A stretch of DNA of 64,000 nucleotides from Flavobacterium seoulense (GTDB lineage: Bacteria; Bacteroidota; Bacteroidia; Flavobacteriales; Flavobacteriaceae). Of the stretch, positions 1-9,335 are shown piece by piece. The notes beneath the pieces were generated by a model that did no database searches, was not told the origin of the DNA, and saw nothing but the letters and a program-made list of their open reading frames with translations. The stretch is taken from assembly GCF_000695795.1 (NCBI RefSeq), contig NZ_JNCA01000024.1, positions 1 to 64,000 of the forward strand. Reading direction: 5' to 3'. The first letter of the stretch is position 1. Each line of letters starts with the position of its first letter. The position numbers and the translations under genes are program-made.

Positions 1-47
1 ATTTTTAAATGTCTTTTTTATTGAAAAATTTTTAAAATCTTAGAATC

Positions 48-770
48 TTAAATAGGCTGGTAACTTTTAACTTCCCATTCTTTATCTAACAAATTGATAT
101 AATTGTAATGTACTACATCATTTTTATCAAATTGCCCGTTTTTGTTAGTATCTTCAACAGTTCTAAAATACAAACGATTTTTCGAATCAATTAAACTCCA
201 GTCGATTAATTCTTCAAAATCAGCAGAAATTTTGGTAAAATGATTTCCGCTACTATCACTTAAATACAATGATTTAATGTCACTGGTATCCAGTTTTCCA
301 TCTTTATTCGTATCTACATCATACATGGTGTAGACTAAAATTTGTTTTTGAGTTTTATTGGCAAGCGCTTTTAAATAGGTAGCTGTTAAAATTAATGCTG
401 GTTTATCAGTCAATGGTTTTATAGAATCTGAATCTACTTTTTGAAATTTTAAATTTTGCAAATACCCCGTCAATTCGTCATCCCCTAAATTTGAAATCGT
501 AAAGCTCAAATCAATCACACTTGAAGAACCATATTTTGCCTTTGTTCCTCGCTCATAAACTCGTAAATCTCCAACCGGATGAATTAAATAATCAGTTCCG
601 TCCATTTGTATTGGCAAATCAGCAATCGAAATCTGAGTCGAATCAACCTTAGTTAATTGTTTTGCTCTCGCAGAAGAATCATAAATTACTTTTGGTTTTT
701 CTACTTCCTTTTTACAACTCGCTAAAAGCAAGACTGCGATATTTACTAAGACGATATGTACTGTTTTCAT
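48..770 (-). CDS. Lipoprotein with two EF-hand-like calcium loops
   Basis: A 240-residue secreted protein. The N-terminus is a lipoprotein signal peptide with lipobox LASC, so Cys19 should be lipidated. Two segments look like EF-hand or dockerin-type calcium loops: residues 153-161 (DTNKDGKLD) and 207-215 (DTNKNGQFD). Both have acidic or Asn/Asp side chains at the expected loop positions 1, 3, 5 and 9. The rest shows no family I recognise. It lies 106 bp downstream of a TonB-dependent receptor on the same strand and could be cotranscribed with it. Calcium binding is inferred from the motif only; the function is unknown. Confidence 0.7.
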   Translation of the reverse strand: MKTVHIVLVNIAVLLLASCKKEVEKPKVIYDSSARAKQLTKVDSTQISIADLPIQMDGTDYLIHPVGDLRVYERGTKAKYGSSSVIDLSFTISNLGDDELTGYLQNLKFQKVDSDSIKPLTDKPALILTATYLKALANKTQKQILVYTMYDVDTNKDGKLDTSDIKSLYLSDSSGNHFTKISADFEELIDWSLIDSKNRLYFRTVEDTNKNGQFDKNDVVHYNYINLLDKEWEVKSYQPI

Positions 771-876
771 ACGGTTGTATTATTTAAATATTTTCAAATG
801 TAATGATTTTTAAAAATGGTTTTGAATTTTAAACTTATTTTATGATATAACAAAATCTCCTAAAACTAAAGCCTGG

Positions 877-3342
877 CTACAATTTAGCATTCAACTTTAC
901 ATTAAACACTCTTGTAGTCATATAATTAGGTATTGCATACTCGTTTTTCGAATACACATCCCGCACCCAGGTATTCGTTATTGCATTTTGATTATTAAAT
1001 AAATTAAAAATTTCCAGACCAATAGCCAACTCTTTAAAATTCCCTAACCAATTCTTTTTAGCTTTCATCGAATTAGCGTCAATTAAAATTTTAGAAAAAC
1101 CAATATCGACTCTTCGGTAATCATTCAATCGATTTTGATATTGATAAGCATCAGCATAAGATGGTGAACCTCCAGGCAAACCTGTATTATAAACCAAATT
1201 CAAATACAACTTCATACTTGGAATTGCAGGCATATAATCCTGAAACAAAACAGCAAATTTCAATCGCTGGTCTGTTGGTCGTGCAATATATCCCCGATTA
1301 TTACTATTTTCTTCAGTTTTAAGATAACCAAAACTCACCCAGGATTCTGTACCGGGAACAAATTCGCCATTTAATCTAAAATCTAAACCTTGCGCATAGG
1401 CTTTCGCATCATTATTAGCAGCATAACGCATCCTAACATTATCTATTGTATAAGTGTTGACATCAATTAAGGATTTATAATATGCCTCTGAAACCAACTT
1501 AAAAGGACGATTCCACATTTTAAAACCATATTCATTCCCAAGAACCATCTGAATAGATTGTTGCGCTTTTACATTGTCCTGAACTGCTCCCGAAGCATCT
1601 CTCAATTCTCTGTAAAACGGCGGTTGGTAATAATAGCCTCCTGAAATCCTAAAAATCATTTCTTTTTCCCAATTCGGTTTTATGGCTAATTGAGCTCTTG
1701 GACTAAAAACCGTTTGTGAATTACCCGAAGCATTGGTCCCTGAGACTGCCCAGTTTTGCATTCTGATTCCTGCTGTGTACCAAAGTTCAGCATTCTCTAA
1801 ATTGGTTTTCGAATTCCATTGAAAATAACCCGAAAAACGATTAATGGTATTAAAATTAGTTGCAAAAACACTTTGATAAGGCGCTAAAGGTCCTGTAAAA
1901 GAAGTATTAGGTTGATCATCTCTGGAAAAATCAAGAATGGGCGGATTAATTGAAAATCCAGCCGAATCGATTAGCTGCCATTCCATTAATCGGTCTCGAA
2001 TGGATTCGCGGGTATATTTTACTCCAAATTCTAAATTATTTTGCTTCCAATCATAAAAACCTTTAATCTCCGAATTTACAATCAAAGCATCCAAATCATT
2101 CCTGGCATGATTGAGTTGCGTACCAATTCCGTTAGCATAAGAAGCATCATATTGCTCTGAACCAATTGCCGTATTAGTATTCGTTAAAAGATATTGTGCC
2201 AAAATATCAAAATACTCCTGCTCTATTGTGTGGAAAACAGAGGTAATAAATTTAAATTTTAGTTTATCCGAAACCTGATAAGTAGTTTTTAAAGCACCAA
2301 AATACGTACTGTATTTATCCTTTTCCTGACCATTATAAACTACGTTCAGCTCCATTGGATTATCTATGGTTCCAAATCTTGTCTTTCTTGTTAAAGGCTG
2401 ATAATTGTAATTATTTTGAGAAATATTCCCCAGAAAACTCCATTGCCATTTATCCGATGCTTTGTAATTTACATTCGTTTGAACATCAATAAAAGTAGGT
2501 GTATAATTGGTTTCAGTATCCTGACTGTTCACTAAAAGACTATTATTTCGATAACGAACTCCAGTCACCGCAGTCCATTTTTTGTTTTTAGAAACGGCAT
2601 CAACAGCAACACTTCCACCAAGAAAACTTGCCTCAAAAGCAGCTCCAAACTTTGTCGGATTTCGGTACGTAATATCTAAAATCGAAGACAATTTATCTCC
2701 ATATTTAGCCTGAAAACCTCCTGCCGAAAAATTGACATTTTGTACCAAATCAGTATTGGTAAAACTCAAGCCTTCCTGTTGTCCTGAACGAATTAAAAAA
2801 GGACGATAAATTTCAATATCGTTTACATAAACCAAATTCTCATCATAACTTCCGCCCCGAACTGAATATTGCGTACTCAATTCATTGTTCGAATTAACTC
2901 CTGCCAGAGTTTTCAAAACATTTTCAATTCCGGCATTAGCTCCCGGCAATTTCTTGATAACATCAGCCGAAATAGTTGTTATTCCTTCTATTTGACTTTT
3001 TTTATCCTTAGAAACAATAATCTCTCCTATTTGCTCTTGTTGTTCATTCATCACCAAATTCAATTCGTAATCTGAAGTACTTTTTAAGAACAACGAAAGG
3101 GTCGTTTTTTTAAACGTGAGGTGGCTAAAAACGAGATTTACTTTTTTATTGACAGGAACTTTAATCGAATAAAAACCTTTTACATCCGACTGGGTTGCAT
3201 GCCCTGAAAACGAAATATTGACATTACTAACAGGATTATTTTGAGTATCAAGAATGACTCCCTTTACCCTAACCAATTGTGCCAGAGAAGAAAAACTAAT
3301 CCAAAACAGAATAAAAACGTAAGTTAATTTATTACTACTCAA
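877..3342 (-). CDS. TonB-dependent outer-membrane receptor with carboxypeptidase-regulatory-like domain
   Basis: An 821-residue outer-membrane receptor. Order: signal peptide (about 1-21, ending SLAQ), a carboxypeptidase-regulatory-like beta-sandwich (about 24-105, GVILDTQNNPVSNVNISF), a plug domain (about 110-235, containing VRGGSYDENLVYVNDIEIY), then a long beta-barrel ending in the hydrophobic strand VFNVKLNAKL. This is the usual Bacteroidota architecture for TonB-energised uptake of large ligands. No SusD partner is next to it, so a siderophore, metal or peptide ligand is as likely as a glycan; the ligand cannot be read from sequence. The M23 peptidase gene lies 11 bp upstream on the same strand, so the two are probably cotranscribed. 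Confidence 0.9.
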   Translation of the reverse strand: MSSNKLTYVFILFWISFSSLAQLVRVKGVILDTQNNPVSNVNISFSGHATQSDVKGFYSIKVPVNKKVNLVFSHLTFKKTTLSLFLKSTSDYELNLVMNEQQEQIGEIIVSKDKKSQIEGITTISADVIKKLPGANAGIENVLKTLAGVNSNNELSTQYSVRGGSYDENLVYVNDIEIYRPFLIRSGQQEGLSFTNTDLVQNVNFSAGGFQAKYGDKLSSILDITYRNPTKFGAAFEASFLGGSVAVDAVSKNKKWTAVTGVRYRNNSLLVNSQDTETNYTPTFIDVQTNVNYKASDKWQWSFLGNISQNNYNYQPLTRKTRFGTIDNPMELNVVYNGQEKDKYSTYFGALKTTYQVSDKLKFKFITSVFHTIEQEYFDILAQYLLTNTNTAIGSEQYDASYANGIGTQLNHARNDLDALIVNSEIKGFYDWKQNNLEFGVKYTRESIRDRLMEWQLIDSAGFSINPPILDFSRDDQPNTSFTGPLAPYQSVFATNFNTINRFSGYFQWNSKTNLENAELWYTAGIRMQNWAVSGTNASGNSQTVFSPRAQLAIKPNWEKEMIFRISGGYYYQPPFYRELRDASGAVQDNVKAQQSIQMVLGNEYGFKMWNRPFKLVSEAYYKSLIDVNTYTIDNVRMRYAANNDAKAYAQGLDFRLNGEFVPGTESWVSFGYLKTEENSNNRGYIARPTDQRLKFAVLFQDYMPAIPSMKLYLNLVYNTGLPGGSPSYADAYQYQNRLNDYRRVDIGFSKILIDANSMKAKKNWLGNFKELAIGLEIFNLFNNQNAITNTWVRDVYSKNEYAIPNYMTTRVFNVKLNAKL

Positions 3343-3353
3343 AGCACCTGATA

Positions 3354-5048
3354 TTATTTTTGACTTCTAAAAAACTGAGTATCAAATGTTTTTGAATTCC
3401 CTACCTGATCTGTCACAACAACTTTTAAAGTATTCGCTCCTTCGGCAACAATTCCATCACTAAAATAATGTGTAATCTTTTTGGTTTTAGAATTATATTC
3501 GAATAAAATCCAGTTTCCGTTTAAATAACCATTATAGGATTTTATTCCTGATCCGCTATCGCTAATAGAAAGCTGTAATGTTTTTTCATTACTCAGCCAG
3601 CGGCCTTCAATAGATTTTGCAATACTAATTACAGGAGCAACATTATCGATAGCCAAAGTATATTTCCCTAAAGTTCGTACTCTTGTCGTAAAAACATTTC
3701 CTTTTACATTCGTCGAGTTATAACCTAATCTTCCATTAGCACTAAGATTTGCAATATATACTTTGCTTTTTTGTTCTTCGGTATATTTATCACTTTCAAT
3801 AGCTATTTCAAAATTAGTATGAGCAGGAACCGAATCATCATGAAGTGTTAAAACGGTTCCATTTGCTGCAAAATTCATAGCAAAATCATCATAAAATGTC
3901 TTAGCCGGAAAAGTTGCCGTCATATTATCTTTCGAAAAAATATTCTCTTTTTGGGCTTTTACAAAATAATTAGAAACTGTAGCTTCTTGTTCTACAACTG
4001 GACTCGAAGCATCATAAGCAATTGGAATATTCACTGTAGTTGTATTTCCAAAAAAATCAGCAACTTCAATTCGATACACTAAATTGATATTAGGAAGTAC
4101 ATTTACAATTCCGTTAGTGGCATCAGTTTTAATGATACTCAAATTATAAGGCGTATTCATAAAAAGTTTCTGCACTCTTTGAGACGTTTTTTTATAACGT
4201 GAATAATCAATCAAAGCATTTACATAACGCATTTCGTCGAAGGCATAAGTATCAAATTGGTATCCAAAAGCAGCTTTTCCATTCAAATACGACTGTACTT
4301 TGTAAACACCATTTTTATTGAACGAATTGTTATCATAATCATCGGCAGTGATTCCGAAACCAATGTTTCCATTCGCCAAAACTTTATTGGCTAAATAGGT
4401 TCCATCTTTTTGCAAACTTAAATTTAGCAACAATGGTCGTTTGGATTTATTAGCTGTTGCACCCGCCAGCGGATAAACATAGACTGCTGAAATTATTGGT
4501 GTCTTAGTATCTTTGAAATTTTTATCGAAACCAAAAAACATTGGATTAATAATTTTCTCCGTTTTTGTATCTCTGAATTCAAAATGCAAATGCGGCCCTT
4601 CGGAAGAACCCGTATTTCCTGAAAGCGCAATTAGCTGTCCTTTTTTAACGACTAATTCATTTGGCTTTGGAAACATTTCAATCTCAAAATTCTGCTCTTT
4701 GTAATGCGTTTTTTTGATGTAATTTTCAATTTCGCCCACACCAGTCTGCAAATGGCAATACACAGTAGTAAATCCGTTAGGATGATTGATGTAAATAGCT
4801 TTTCCGTTTCCAAAAGGAGAAATTTTAATTCTCGAAATATAACCATCGGCAGCAGCACGTACTTCCAGACCTTCTCTTTGCAAGGTTTTAAAATCAAAAC
4901 CGGCATGAAAGTGATTTGGTCTCAATTCGCCAAAATTTCCAGACAATTGCATCTGAATGTCTAAGGGAGCTTGAAAATAATCTTTAGGGTAAGTAGTTTG
5001 AGCCATCACTGCTCTAGAAATCAATAGAAAAAAAAGTAAAAATCTCAT
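3354..5048 (-). CDS. Secreted M23 family metallopeptidase
   Basis: A LytM-type zinc peptidase, probably acting on peptidoglycan cross-links in the periplasm. I place the start at 5048, where a clean signal peptide begins (MRFLLFFLLISRAVMAQ). The reading frame is open to 5132, but the extra 28 residues would bury that signal. Zinc ligands are visible: H and D in NHFHAGFDF, and the HLHFEF motif after GSSEGP. That places the M23 domain in the first 200 residues. About 370 further residues follow, probably Ig-like or beta-sandwich repeats, with no second catalytic motif. Bacteroidota have many such M23 proteins, and the specific substrate is unknown. Confidence 0.88.
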   Translation of the reverse strand: MRFLLFFLLISRAVMAQTTYPKDYFQAPLDIQMQLSGNFGELRPNHFHAGFDFKTLQREGLEVRAAADGYISRIKISPFGNGKAIYINHPNGFTTVYCHLQTGVGEIENYIKKTHYKEQNFEIEMFPKPNELVVKKGQLIALSGNTGSSEGPHLHFEFRDTKTEKIINPMFFGFDKNFKDTKTPIISAVYVYPLAGATANKSKRPLLLNLSLQKDGTYLANKVLANGNIGFGITADDYDNNSFNKNGVYKVQSYLNGKAAFGYQFDTYAFDEMRYVNALIDYSRYKKTSQRVQKLFMNTPYNLSIIKTDATNGIVNVLPNINLVYRIEVADFFGNTTTVNIPIAYDASSPVVEQEATVSNYFVKAQKENIFSKDNMTATFPAKTFYDDFAMNFAANGTVLTLHDDSVPAHTNFEIAIESDKYTEEQKSKVYIANLSANGRLGYNSTNVKGNVFTTRVRTLGKYTLAIDNVAPVISIAKSIEGRWLSNEKTLQLSISDSGSGIKSYNGYLNGNWILFEYNSKTKKITHYFSDGIVAEGANTLKVVVTDQVGNSKTFDTQFFRSQK

Positions 5049-5167
5049 GCGTATCGTTTTGGCTAATATAAAAAAACTAATTCGGAATGTTTTATAAAAA
5101 AAGTTTTTTTGTAACCAATTATAGTACAACATTTTGATTATTTTATAATAAAAAAACCGATAAAATA

Positions 5168-5197
5168 TTGGAATAATAAAAACTAATACTAAATTTG
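5168..5197 (+). promoter_or_regulatory. Flavobacterial promoter for the zapA operon
   Basis: TTG at 5168-5170, 19 bases, then TAAATTTG at 5190-5197. This is a full match to the Flavobacteriia sigma consensus TTG-N17-23-TANNTTTG, and the first gene starts at 5226. Confidence 0.75.
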
Positions 5198-5225
5198 TAA
5201 TATTAAGTAATGAATAGGATTTATA

Positions 5226-5516
5226 ATGAGTGTAATTGCAGAAATAATTGATACTCTTGAAAATAAAGTTGGAAAGCTTATTCTAAAACTAAGAAATTTA
5301 GAACAAAATAATCAAGATTTAACTATCGAATTAAATAAATCTGCCCAAATCATACAAAATCAGTCTCAACAGATTGAAGCCTTAAAAGCACAGTATGAAA
5401 CACTTAAGATTGCCAATTCATTATTAGGCAGTGACGACAATAAAAGAGATACAAAGCTTAAAATAAATTCATTAATTCGAGAAATTGATTACTGTATCGC
5501 ACAGTTATCAGATTAG
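5226..5516 (+). CDS. Small coiled-coil protein encoded with zapA
   Basis: A 96-residue protein that is mostly heptad-rich helix (about residues 10-75, with repeated Leu/Ile, Gln and Lys) and a short C-terminal helix. No enzymatic motif. It is 8 bp upstream of zapA in a promoter-led operon, so a role beside the division ring is likely, analogous to ZapB or another Zap partner. That role is inferred from position and coiled-coil character only; I do not recognise a named family. Confidence 0.7.
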   Translation: MSVIAEIIDTLENKVGKLILKLRNLEQNNQDLTIELNKSAQIIQNQSQQIEALKAQYETLKIANSLLGSDDNKRDTKLKINSLIREIDYCIAQLSD

Positions 5517-5524
5517 TATAAACA

Positions 5525-5812
5525 ATGGACGAAAAGCTTAAAATTAAAATATCAATAGCAGACAGAGTGTATCCATTAACCGTGGACCCGTCTCAGGAAG
5601 AAGGACTTAGAAGTGCTTCTAAAAAAATTGATACGATGATAAAGCAATTTGAAGAAAATTATGCTGTTCGCGATAAACAAGACGTTTTAGCCATGTGTGC
5701 CTTGCAGTTTGCATCGCAGGTAGAGCAAAAACAAATTGACAATGCTATCAACGGAGACGAAACCATTGACAGAATTCAAAAAATTAATGCACTTTTAGAC
5801 GAAAATCTTTAA
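5525..5812 (+). CDS. zapA: Cell division protein ZapA
   Basis: A 95-residue ZapA-family protein, which binds FtsZ and promotes bundling of its filaments at midcell. The N-terminal half has the ZapA pattern (KIKISIADRVYPLTVDPSQEEGLRSASKKID), followed by a helix that forms the antiparallel coiled coil in known structures. Its length is normal. It is the second gene of a short operon and is followed by the 6S RNA, the same neighbourhood seen for zapA/ssrS in proteobacteria. Confidence 0.88.
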   Translation: MDEKLKIKISIADRVYPLTVDPSQEEGLRSASKKIDTMIKQFEENYAVRDKQDVLAMCALQFASQVEQKQIDNAINGDETIDRIQKINALLDENL

Positions 5813-5840
5813 AAAACAACGTTCTTTAACAACTAAGATA

Positions 5841-6006
5841 CTGCCTACATTAGTTAATAATTTGGTAAACTCAACACTAACAATTTAGAATGAGCAAATC
5901 ATCGTTACTATAGCAAGCCAATTCAGTTTGGAAGCTTGAACAGCGAGTTAGCTCAAAACTTGTCTTTACGAGTTTATACAAACAACTTAATGTAGGCTTT
6001 TTTTAT
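5841..6006 (+). ncRNA. ssrS: 6S RNA (flavobacterial 6S type)
   Basis: The zapA-rny spacer holds a long hairpin-forming RNA. Its ends pair perfectly over 10 bp (GCCTACATTA at 5843-5852 with TAATGTAGGC at 5988-5997), followed by a T-run at 5998-6004 that would act as terminator. The interior has no reading frame and is rich in partly pairing segments, consistent with the long stem and open bubble by which 6S RNA mimics a promoter and binds RNA polymerase. Position after zapA matches ssrS in other phyla. The ends are estimates, and I see no certain promoter. Confidence 0.75.
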
Positions 6007-6026
6007 ATATTAATTTTTAAACACAC

Positions 6027-7589
6027 ATGGACATATTAACGATTATTATTTCGGGAATTATAGGTATTGCAGTAGGTTTTGCCATAGCTAAAATCATAGA
6101 AAAAAGCAACATCTCTAATCTTATCAAAAATGCTAAAAAAGAAGCTGCTTCAATATTAAAAGACGCTAATTTTGAAGCCGAAAACATCAAAAAAGACAAA
6201 ATTCTTCAGGCAAAGGAGAAATTTATCGAATTAAAATCAGAACACGAACAAGTAATTCTTGCCCGCGATAAAAAAGTAGCCGAAGTAGAAAAAAGAACCA
6301 GAGACAAAGAATCTCAGGTTTCTAACGAATTGTCTAAAGCTAAAAAGATCAACGATGATTTTGAAAGAAAAACAGCCGAAATCGAATCAAAAATTGACGT
6401 TTTAGACAAGAAACAAGCCGAAGTAGATAAACTACACAAAAGCCAATTACAACAACTAGAATTAATCTCTGGTCTATCAGCTGAAGAAGCCAAAGAACAA
6501 TTAGTTGAAGGCTTAAAAGCCGAAGCTAAAACTAAGGCAATGTCTCATATTCAGGATACTATTGAAGAGGCTAAATTAACAGCTCAACAAGAAGCTAAGA
6601 AAATTATCATTAACACTATTCAACGTGTTGGAACTGAAGAAGCGGTAGAAAACTGCGTTTCGGTATTCAACATCGAATCTGACGATGTAAAAGGAAGAAT
6701 CATCGGCCGTGAAGGTCGTAACATTAGAGCTCTGGAAGCAGCTACAGGAGTAGAAATTATTGTTGACGATACGCCGGAAGCTATTATTCTTTCTTGTTTT
6801 GATCCTGTTCGAAGAGAAATTGCCCGTCTTTCATTACATAAATTAGTAACTGACGGACGTATTCACCCGGCACGTATTGAAGAAGTGGTTGCTAAAACAG
6901 CTAAACAAATTGATGATGAAATTATCGAAGTTGGAAAACGTACCGTTATCGATTTAGGAATTCACGGTTTGCATCCGGAATTAATCAAAGTGGTTGGACG
7001 TATGAAATACCGTTCTTCTTACGGACAAAACTTATTGCAACACTCTCGCGAAGTATCTAAACTTTGTGGATTGATGGCCGCCGAATTAGGATTGAATGTT
7101 AAGCTAGCTAAAAGAGCTGGTTTATTACACGATATTGGAAAAGTGCCAGATACCGAAAGTGATTTACCACATGCCTTATTAGGTATGCAATGGGCTGAAA
7201 AATATGGTGAAAAAGAAGAAGTTTGCAACGCCATTGGAGCACACCACGACGAAATCGAAATGAAATCTTTATTATCTCCAATTGTTCAGGTTTGCGACGC
7301 TATTTCAGGAGCAAGACCTGGAGCCAGAAGACAGGTATTAGATTCTTATATCCAGCGTTTAAAAGACTTAGAAGAAGTTGCTTACGGATTCACAGGAGTT
7401 AAAAACGCTTATGCTATTCAGGCAGGTAGAGAATTACGTGTAATTGTTGAAAGTGAAAAAGTATCAGATGATAATGCTGTAACTTTATCTTTCGAAATTT
7501 CACAAAAAATCCAAACAGAAATGACTTATCCAGGTCAGGTAAAAGTTACTGTAATTAGAGAAACCAGAGCTGTTAATATTGCGAAATAA
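6027..7589 (+). CDS. rny: Ribonuclease Y
   Basis: A membrane-anchored endoribonuclease that starts mRNA turnover. The 520 residues match the family length. Order: N-terminal membrane helix (about 3-22), long charged coiled coil (about 30-200), KH domain (about 210-275, with [17 protein letters not shown]), and HD domain with the metal-binding HDIGKV near residue 370 and a further His-Asp pair in GAHHDEIE. Catalytic residues look intact. It lies directly downstream of the 6S RNA and is followed by a strong terminator. Confidence 0.95.
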   Translation: MDILTIIISGIIGIAVGFAIAKIIEKSNISNLIKNAKKEAASILKDANFEAENIKKDKILQAKEKFIELKSEHEQVILARDKKVAEVEKRTRDKESQVSNELSKAKKINDDFERKTAEIESKIDVLDKKQAEVDKLHKSQLQQLELISGLSAEEAKEQLVEGLKAEAKTKAMSHIQDTIEEAKLTAQQEAKKIIINTIQRVGTEEAVENCVSVFNIESDDVKGRIIGREGRNIRALEAATGVEIIVDDTPEAIILSCFDPVRREIARLSLHKLVTDGRIHPARIEEVVAKTAKQIDDEIIEVGKRTVIDLGIHGLHPELIKVVGRMKYRSSYGQNLLQHSREVSKLCGLMAAELGLNVKLAKRAGLLHDIGKVPDTESDLPHALLGMQWAEKYGEKEEVCNAIGAHHDEIEMKSLLSPIVQVCDAISGARPGARRQVLDSYIQRLKDLEEVAYGFTGVKNAYAIQAGRELRVIVESEKVSDDNAVTLSFEISQKIQTEMTYPGQVKVTVIRETRAVNIAK

Positions 7590-7615
7590 TTACTCTAGTT
7601 TACAAAATATTAAAA

Positions 7616-7658
7616 GATCCAAATTTCAATTGTTATGATTGGAATTTGGATTTTTTTA
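7616..7658 (+). terminator. Rho-independent terminator after rny
   Basis: Arms ATCCAAATTTCAAT (7617-7630) and ATTGGAATTTGGAT (7638-7651) pair with one wobble around a 7-base loop and run into seven T. Confidence 0.8.
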
Positions 7659-7687
7659 TTACAAATCAATTTAGAAAATTTGGAATT

Positions 7688-8590
7688 TTATTTGGATTTT
7701 CTCGGATGAAAATTATTGATTACCTCTGTTAAAAATGTTCGATCGAGATGTAAATAAATTTCAGTAGTTGTTATCGACTCATGTCCGAGCATTAACTGAA
7801 TAGATCTTAAATCAGCACCATTTTCTAATAAATGAGTTGCAAAAGAATGCCTAAAAGTATGTGGACTAATTTTTTTGGTTAAACCAATTTTAGAAGCCAA
7901 ATTACTTATAATAGTAAAAACCATCGCACGAGTCAACTGACCTCCTCTCCTGTTTAAAAATAAAATATCACTGAATTCCTTTTTCGCAGCAACATTGATT
8001 CTGACATTTTCCTTATAAAGAAGAATATATTTTTGAGTCGAATGAGCAATAGGAACAAATCGTTCCTTATTTCCTTTTCCTGTAATTTTTATAAATCCTT
8101 CCTCAAAAAACAAATCGGATATTTTAAGAGAAACTAATTCCGAAACCCGCAATCCGCAACTGTACAATGTTTCTAACATTGCTCTGTTTCGCTCCCCTTC
8201 CTTCGAACTTAAATCAATCGCCGAAATCAAAGCATCTATTTCCTTAACAGCTAAAGTATCAGGCAACTTTCTGCCTGTTTTGGGAGCCTCTATCAATTCC
8301 ATTGGATTATCAGCCCGATAATCTTCAAAAATCAAATAACTAAAAAAACTTTTCAAACCTGAAATAATTCGCGCCTGAGAACGTGCATTCACTTGTCCAG
8401 AAACAAAATATATAAATTGCTGAACAATTTCCTCATTAATCTTAACAGGAGATACCTCTATTTTGTTTTCAGTAAGAAATAAACAGAGCCTTTCAATATC
8501 AAAAGAATAATTAGTAACCGTATTCTTTGATAAACCACGCTCTATTTTTAAATAAGATTGATAACTTTTAATATAGTATTCCCAATTCAT
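7688..8590 (-). CDS. xerD: Tyrosine recombinase XerD
   Basis: A site-specific tyrosine recombinase of the Xer type, which resolves chromosome dimers at dif. The N-terminal SAM-like core-binding domain is followed by the catalytic domain. Catalytic residues visible include Arg in CGLRVSEL, Lys in GKGNKERF, HTFRHSFATHL (His and Arg), the His of LGHESITTTE and the Tyr of IYLH. I start at 8590 (MNWEYYI); the frame is open five codons further to 8605. Length of 300 residues is typical. No mobile-element genes surround it and the sequence is the housekeeping type, so chromosome maintenance is more likely than integration. Confidence 0.9.
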   Translation of the reverse strand: MNWEYYIKSYQSYLKIERGLSKNTVTNYSFDIERLCLFLTENKIEVSPVKINEEIVQQFIYFVSGQVNARSQARIISGLKSFFSYLIFEDYRADNPMELIEAPKTGRKLPDTLAVKEIDALISAIDLSSKEGERNRAMLETLYSCGLRVSELVSLKISDLFFEEGFIKITGKGNKERFVPIAHSTQKYILLYKENVRINVAAKKEFSDILFLNRRGGQLTRAMVFTIISNLASKIGLTKKISPHTFRHSFATHLLENGADLRSIQLMLGHESITTTEIYLHLDRTFLTEVINNFHPRKSK

Positions 8591-8620
8591 ACTACAAATA
8601 AACAACTTTTATAAGCATAA

Positions 8621-8647
8621 AAAAACCTCTTCATTTCAGAAGAGGTT
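8621..8647 (-). terminator. Terminator after the 159-residue barrel gene
   Basis: Leftward hairpin: arms 8639-8647 and 8624-8632 (AACCTCTTC) around a six-base loop, followed on the minus strand by a T-run. Confidence 0.75.
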
Positions 8648-8669
8648 CTATTCTAAAAAGATTACTTTT

Positions 8670-9149
8670 TTACAATTTGAAATTAACTCCTAGGTTAACT
8701 GAAGAAAATGTTCCACCATCTACAGAAATTCCTTTGTAAGCAACATACAAACCTGTATCTCCCATTTGGTATCCAAATTTAGGTTGGTATAAAAATCCTC
8801 CATCATTCTCAGAAGGACTAACACCAATTGCATATCCTAAATCTACTCCTAAAAAAATATTGTTTGTCAAAGTAAATTGAGCAGTTGCAGCTACAGGAAT
8901 AAATCCAGCAGCATCACCTTCAAAATCACTTTTTAATAAATGAGTAGTATAACCAGTAGTTATACCTGCATCTAATCCTTCGGCAACACTCCAGGTATAT
9001 GCTAGATCAGCACCTAAGTTTACAGAGTAAACATCTTTAATATCACCTGTAGGTAGACCTACGTGAGCTCCTAGTTTAAAAGCACCACTTTGTGCATTTG
9101 CAAATCCAAAAGCGAAAATTGCCGCCGCTGTTAAAATGACTTTTTTCAT
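8670..9149 (-). CDS. Outer-membrane beta-barrel protein, small
   Basis: A 159-residue secreted protein. It has a clear signal peptide (cleavage after FANAQ) and then alternating hydrophobic strands rich in Gly and aromatic residues, ending in the barrel-type C-terminus VNLGVNFKL. It resembles the OmpW/porin-like 8-stranded barrels of Bacteroidota, with no enzymatic motif. It is the first of three small barrel genes in this interval and has its own terminator. Its role is unknown, and a structural or adhesion role is as likely as transport. Confidence 0.75.
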   Translation of the reverse strand: MKKVILTAAAIFAFGFANAQSGAFKLGAHVGLPTGDIKDVYSVNLGADLAYTWSVAEGLDAGITTGYTTHLLKSDFEGDAAGFIPVAATAQFTLTNNIFLGVDLGYAIGVSPSENDGGFLYQPKFGYQMGDTGLYVAYKGISVDGGTFSSVNLGVNFKL

Positions 9150-9280
9150 AGTTTAAATTATTAGATTAGTAATTTATTAACATAAAATTACCGAAACAAC
9201 AAAACCAAAAAACTTATCCTACTAAAAACTTATCAACAAAGCTGTTAACATCGATTTTGTAAGAACACAATTTAAAGTAT

Positions 9281-9313
9281 AAAAAAAAGACTATCCTTTA
9301 AGATAGTCTTTTT
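9281..9313 (-). terminator. Terminator after the 202-residue barrel gene
   Basis: GACTATC (9289-9295) pairs with GATAGTC (9302-9308). A-rich and T-rich flanks extend the stem and give a T-run on the minus strand. Confidence 0.7.
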
Positions 9314-9335
9314 AAGTAATATATTTTAAAATTGA

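Noticed and set aside
2869..3075. 68-codon frame on the plus strand inside the TonB receptor gene
   Set aside because: Antisense to a clear gene with a normal full-length product; composition fits a shadow frame.
4513..4964. Two plus-strand frames and one minus-strand frame inside the M23 peptidase gene
   Set aside because: They overlap a gene with clear zinc motifs and have no start context or similarity.
7688..8590. XerD gene as mobile-element integrase
   Set aside because: No tRNA, repeat ends or cargo nearby; sequence and neighbours fit the housekeeping recombinase.
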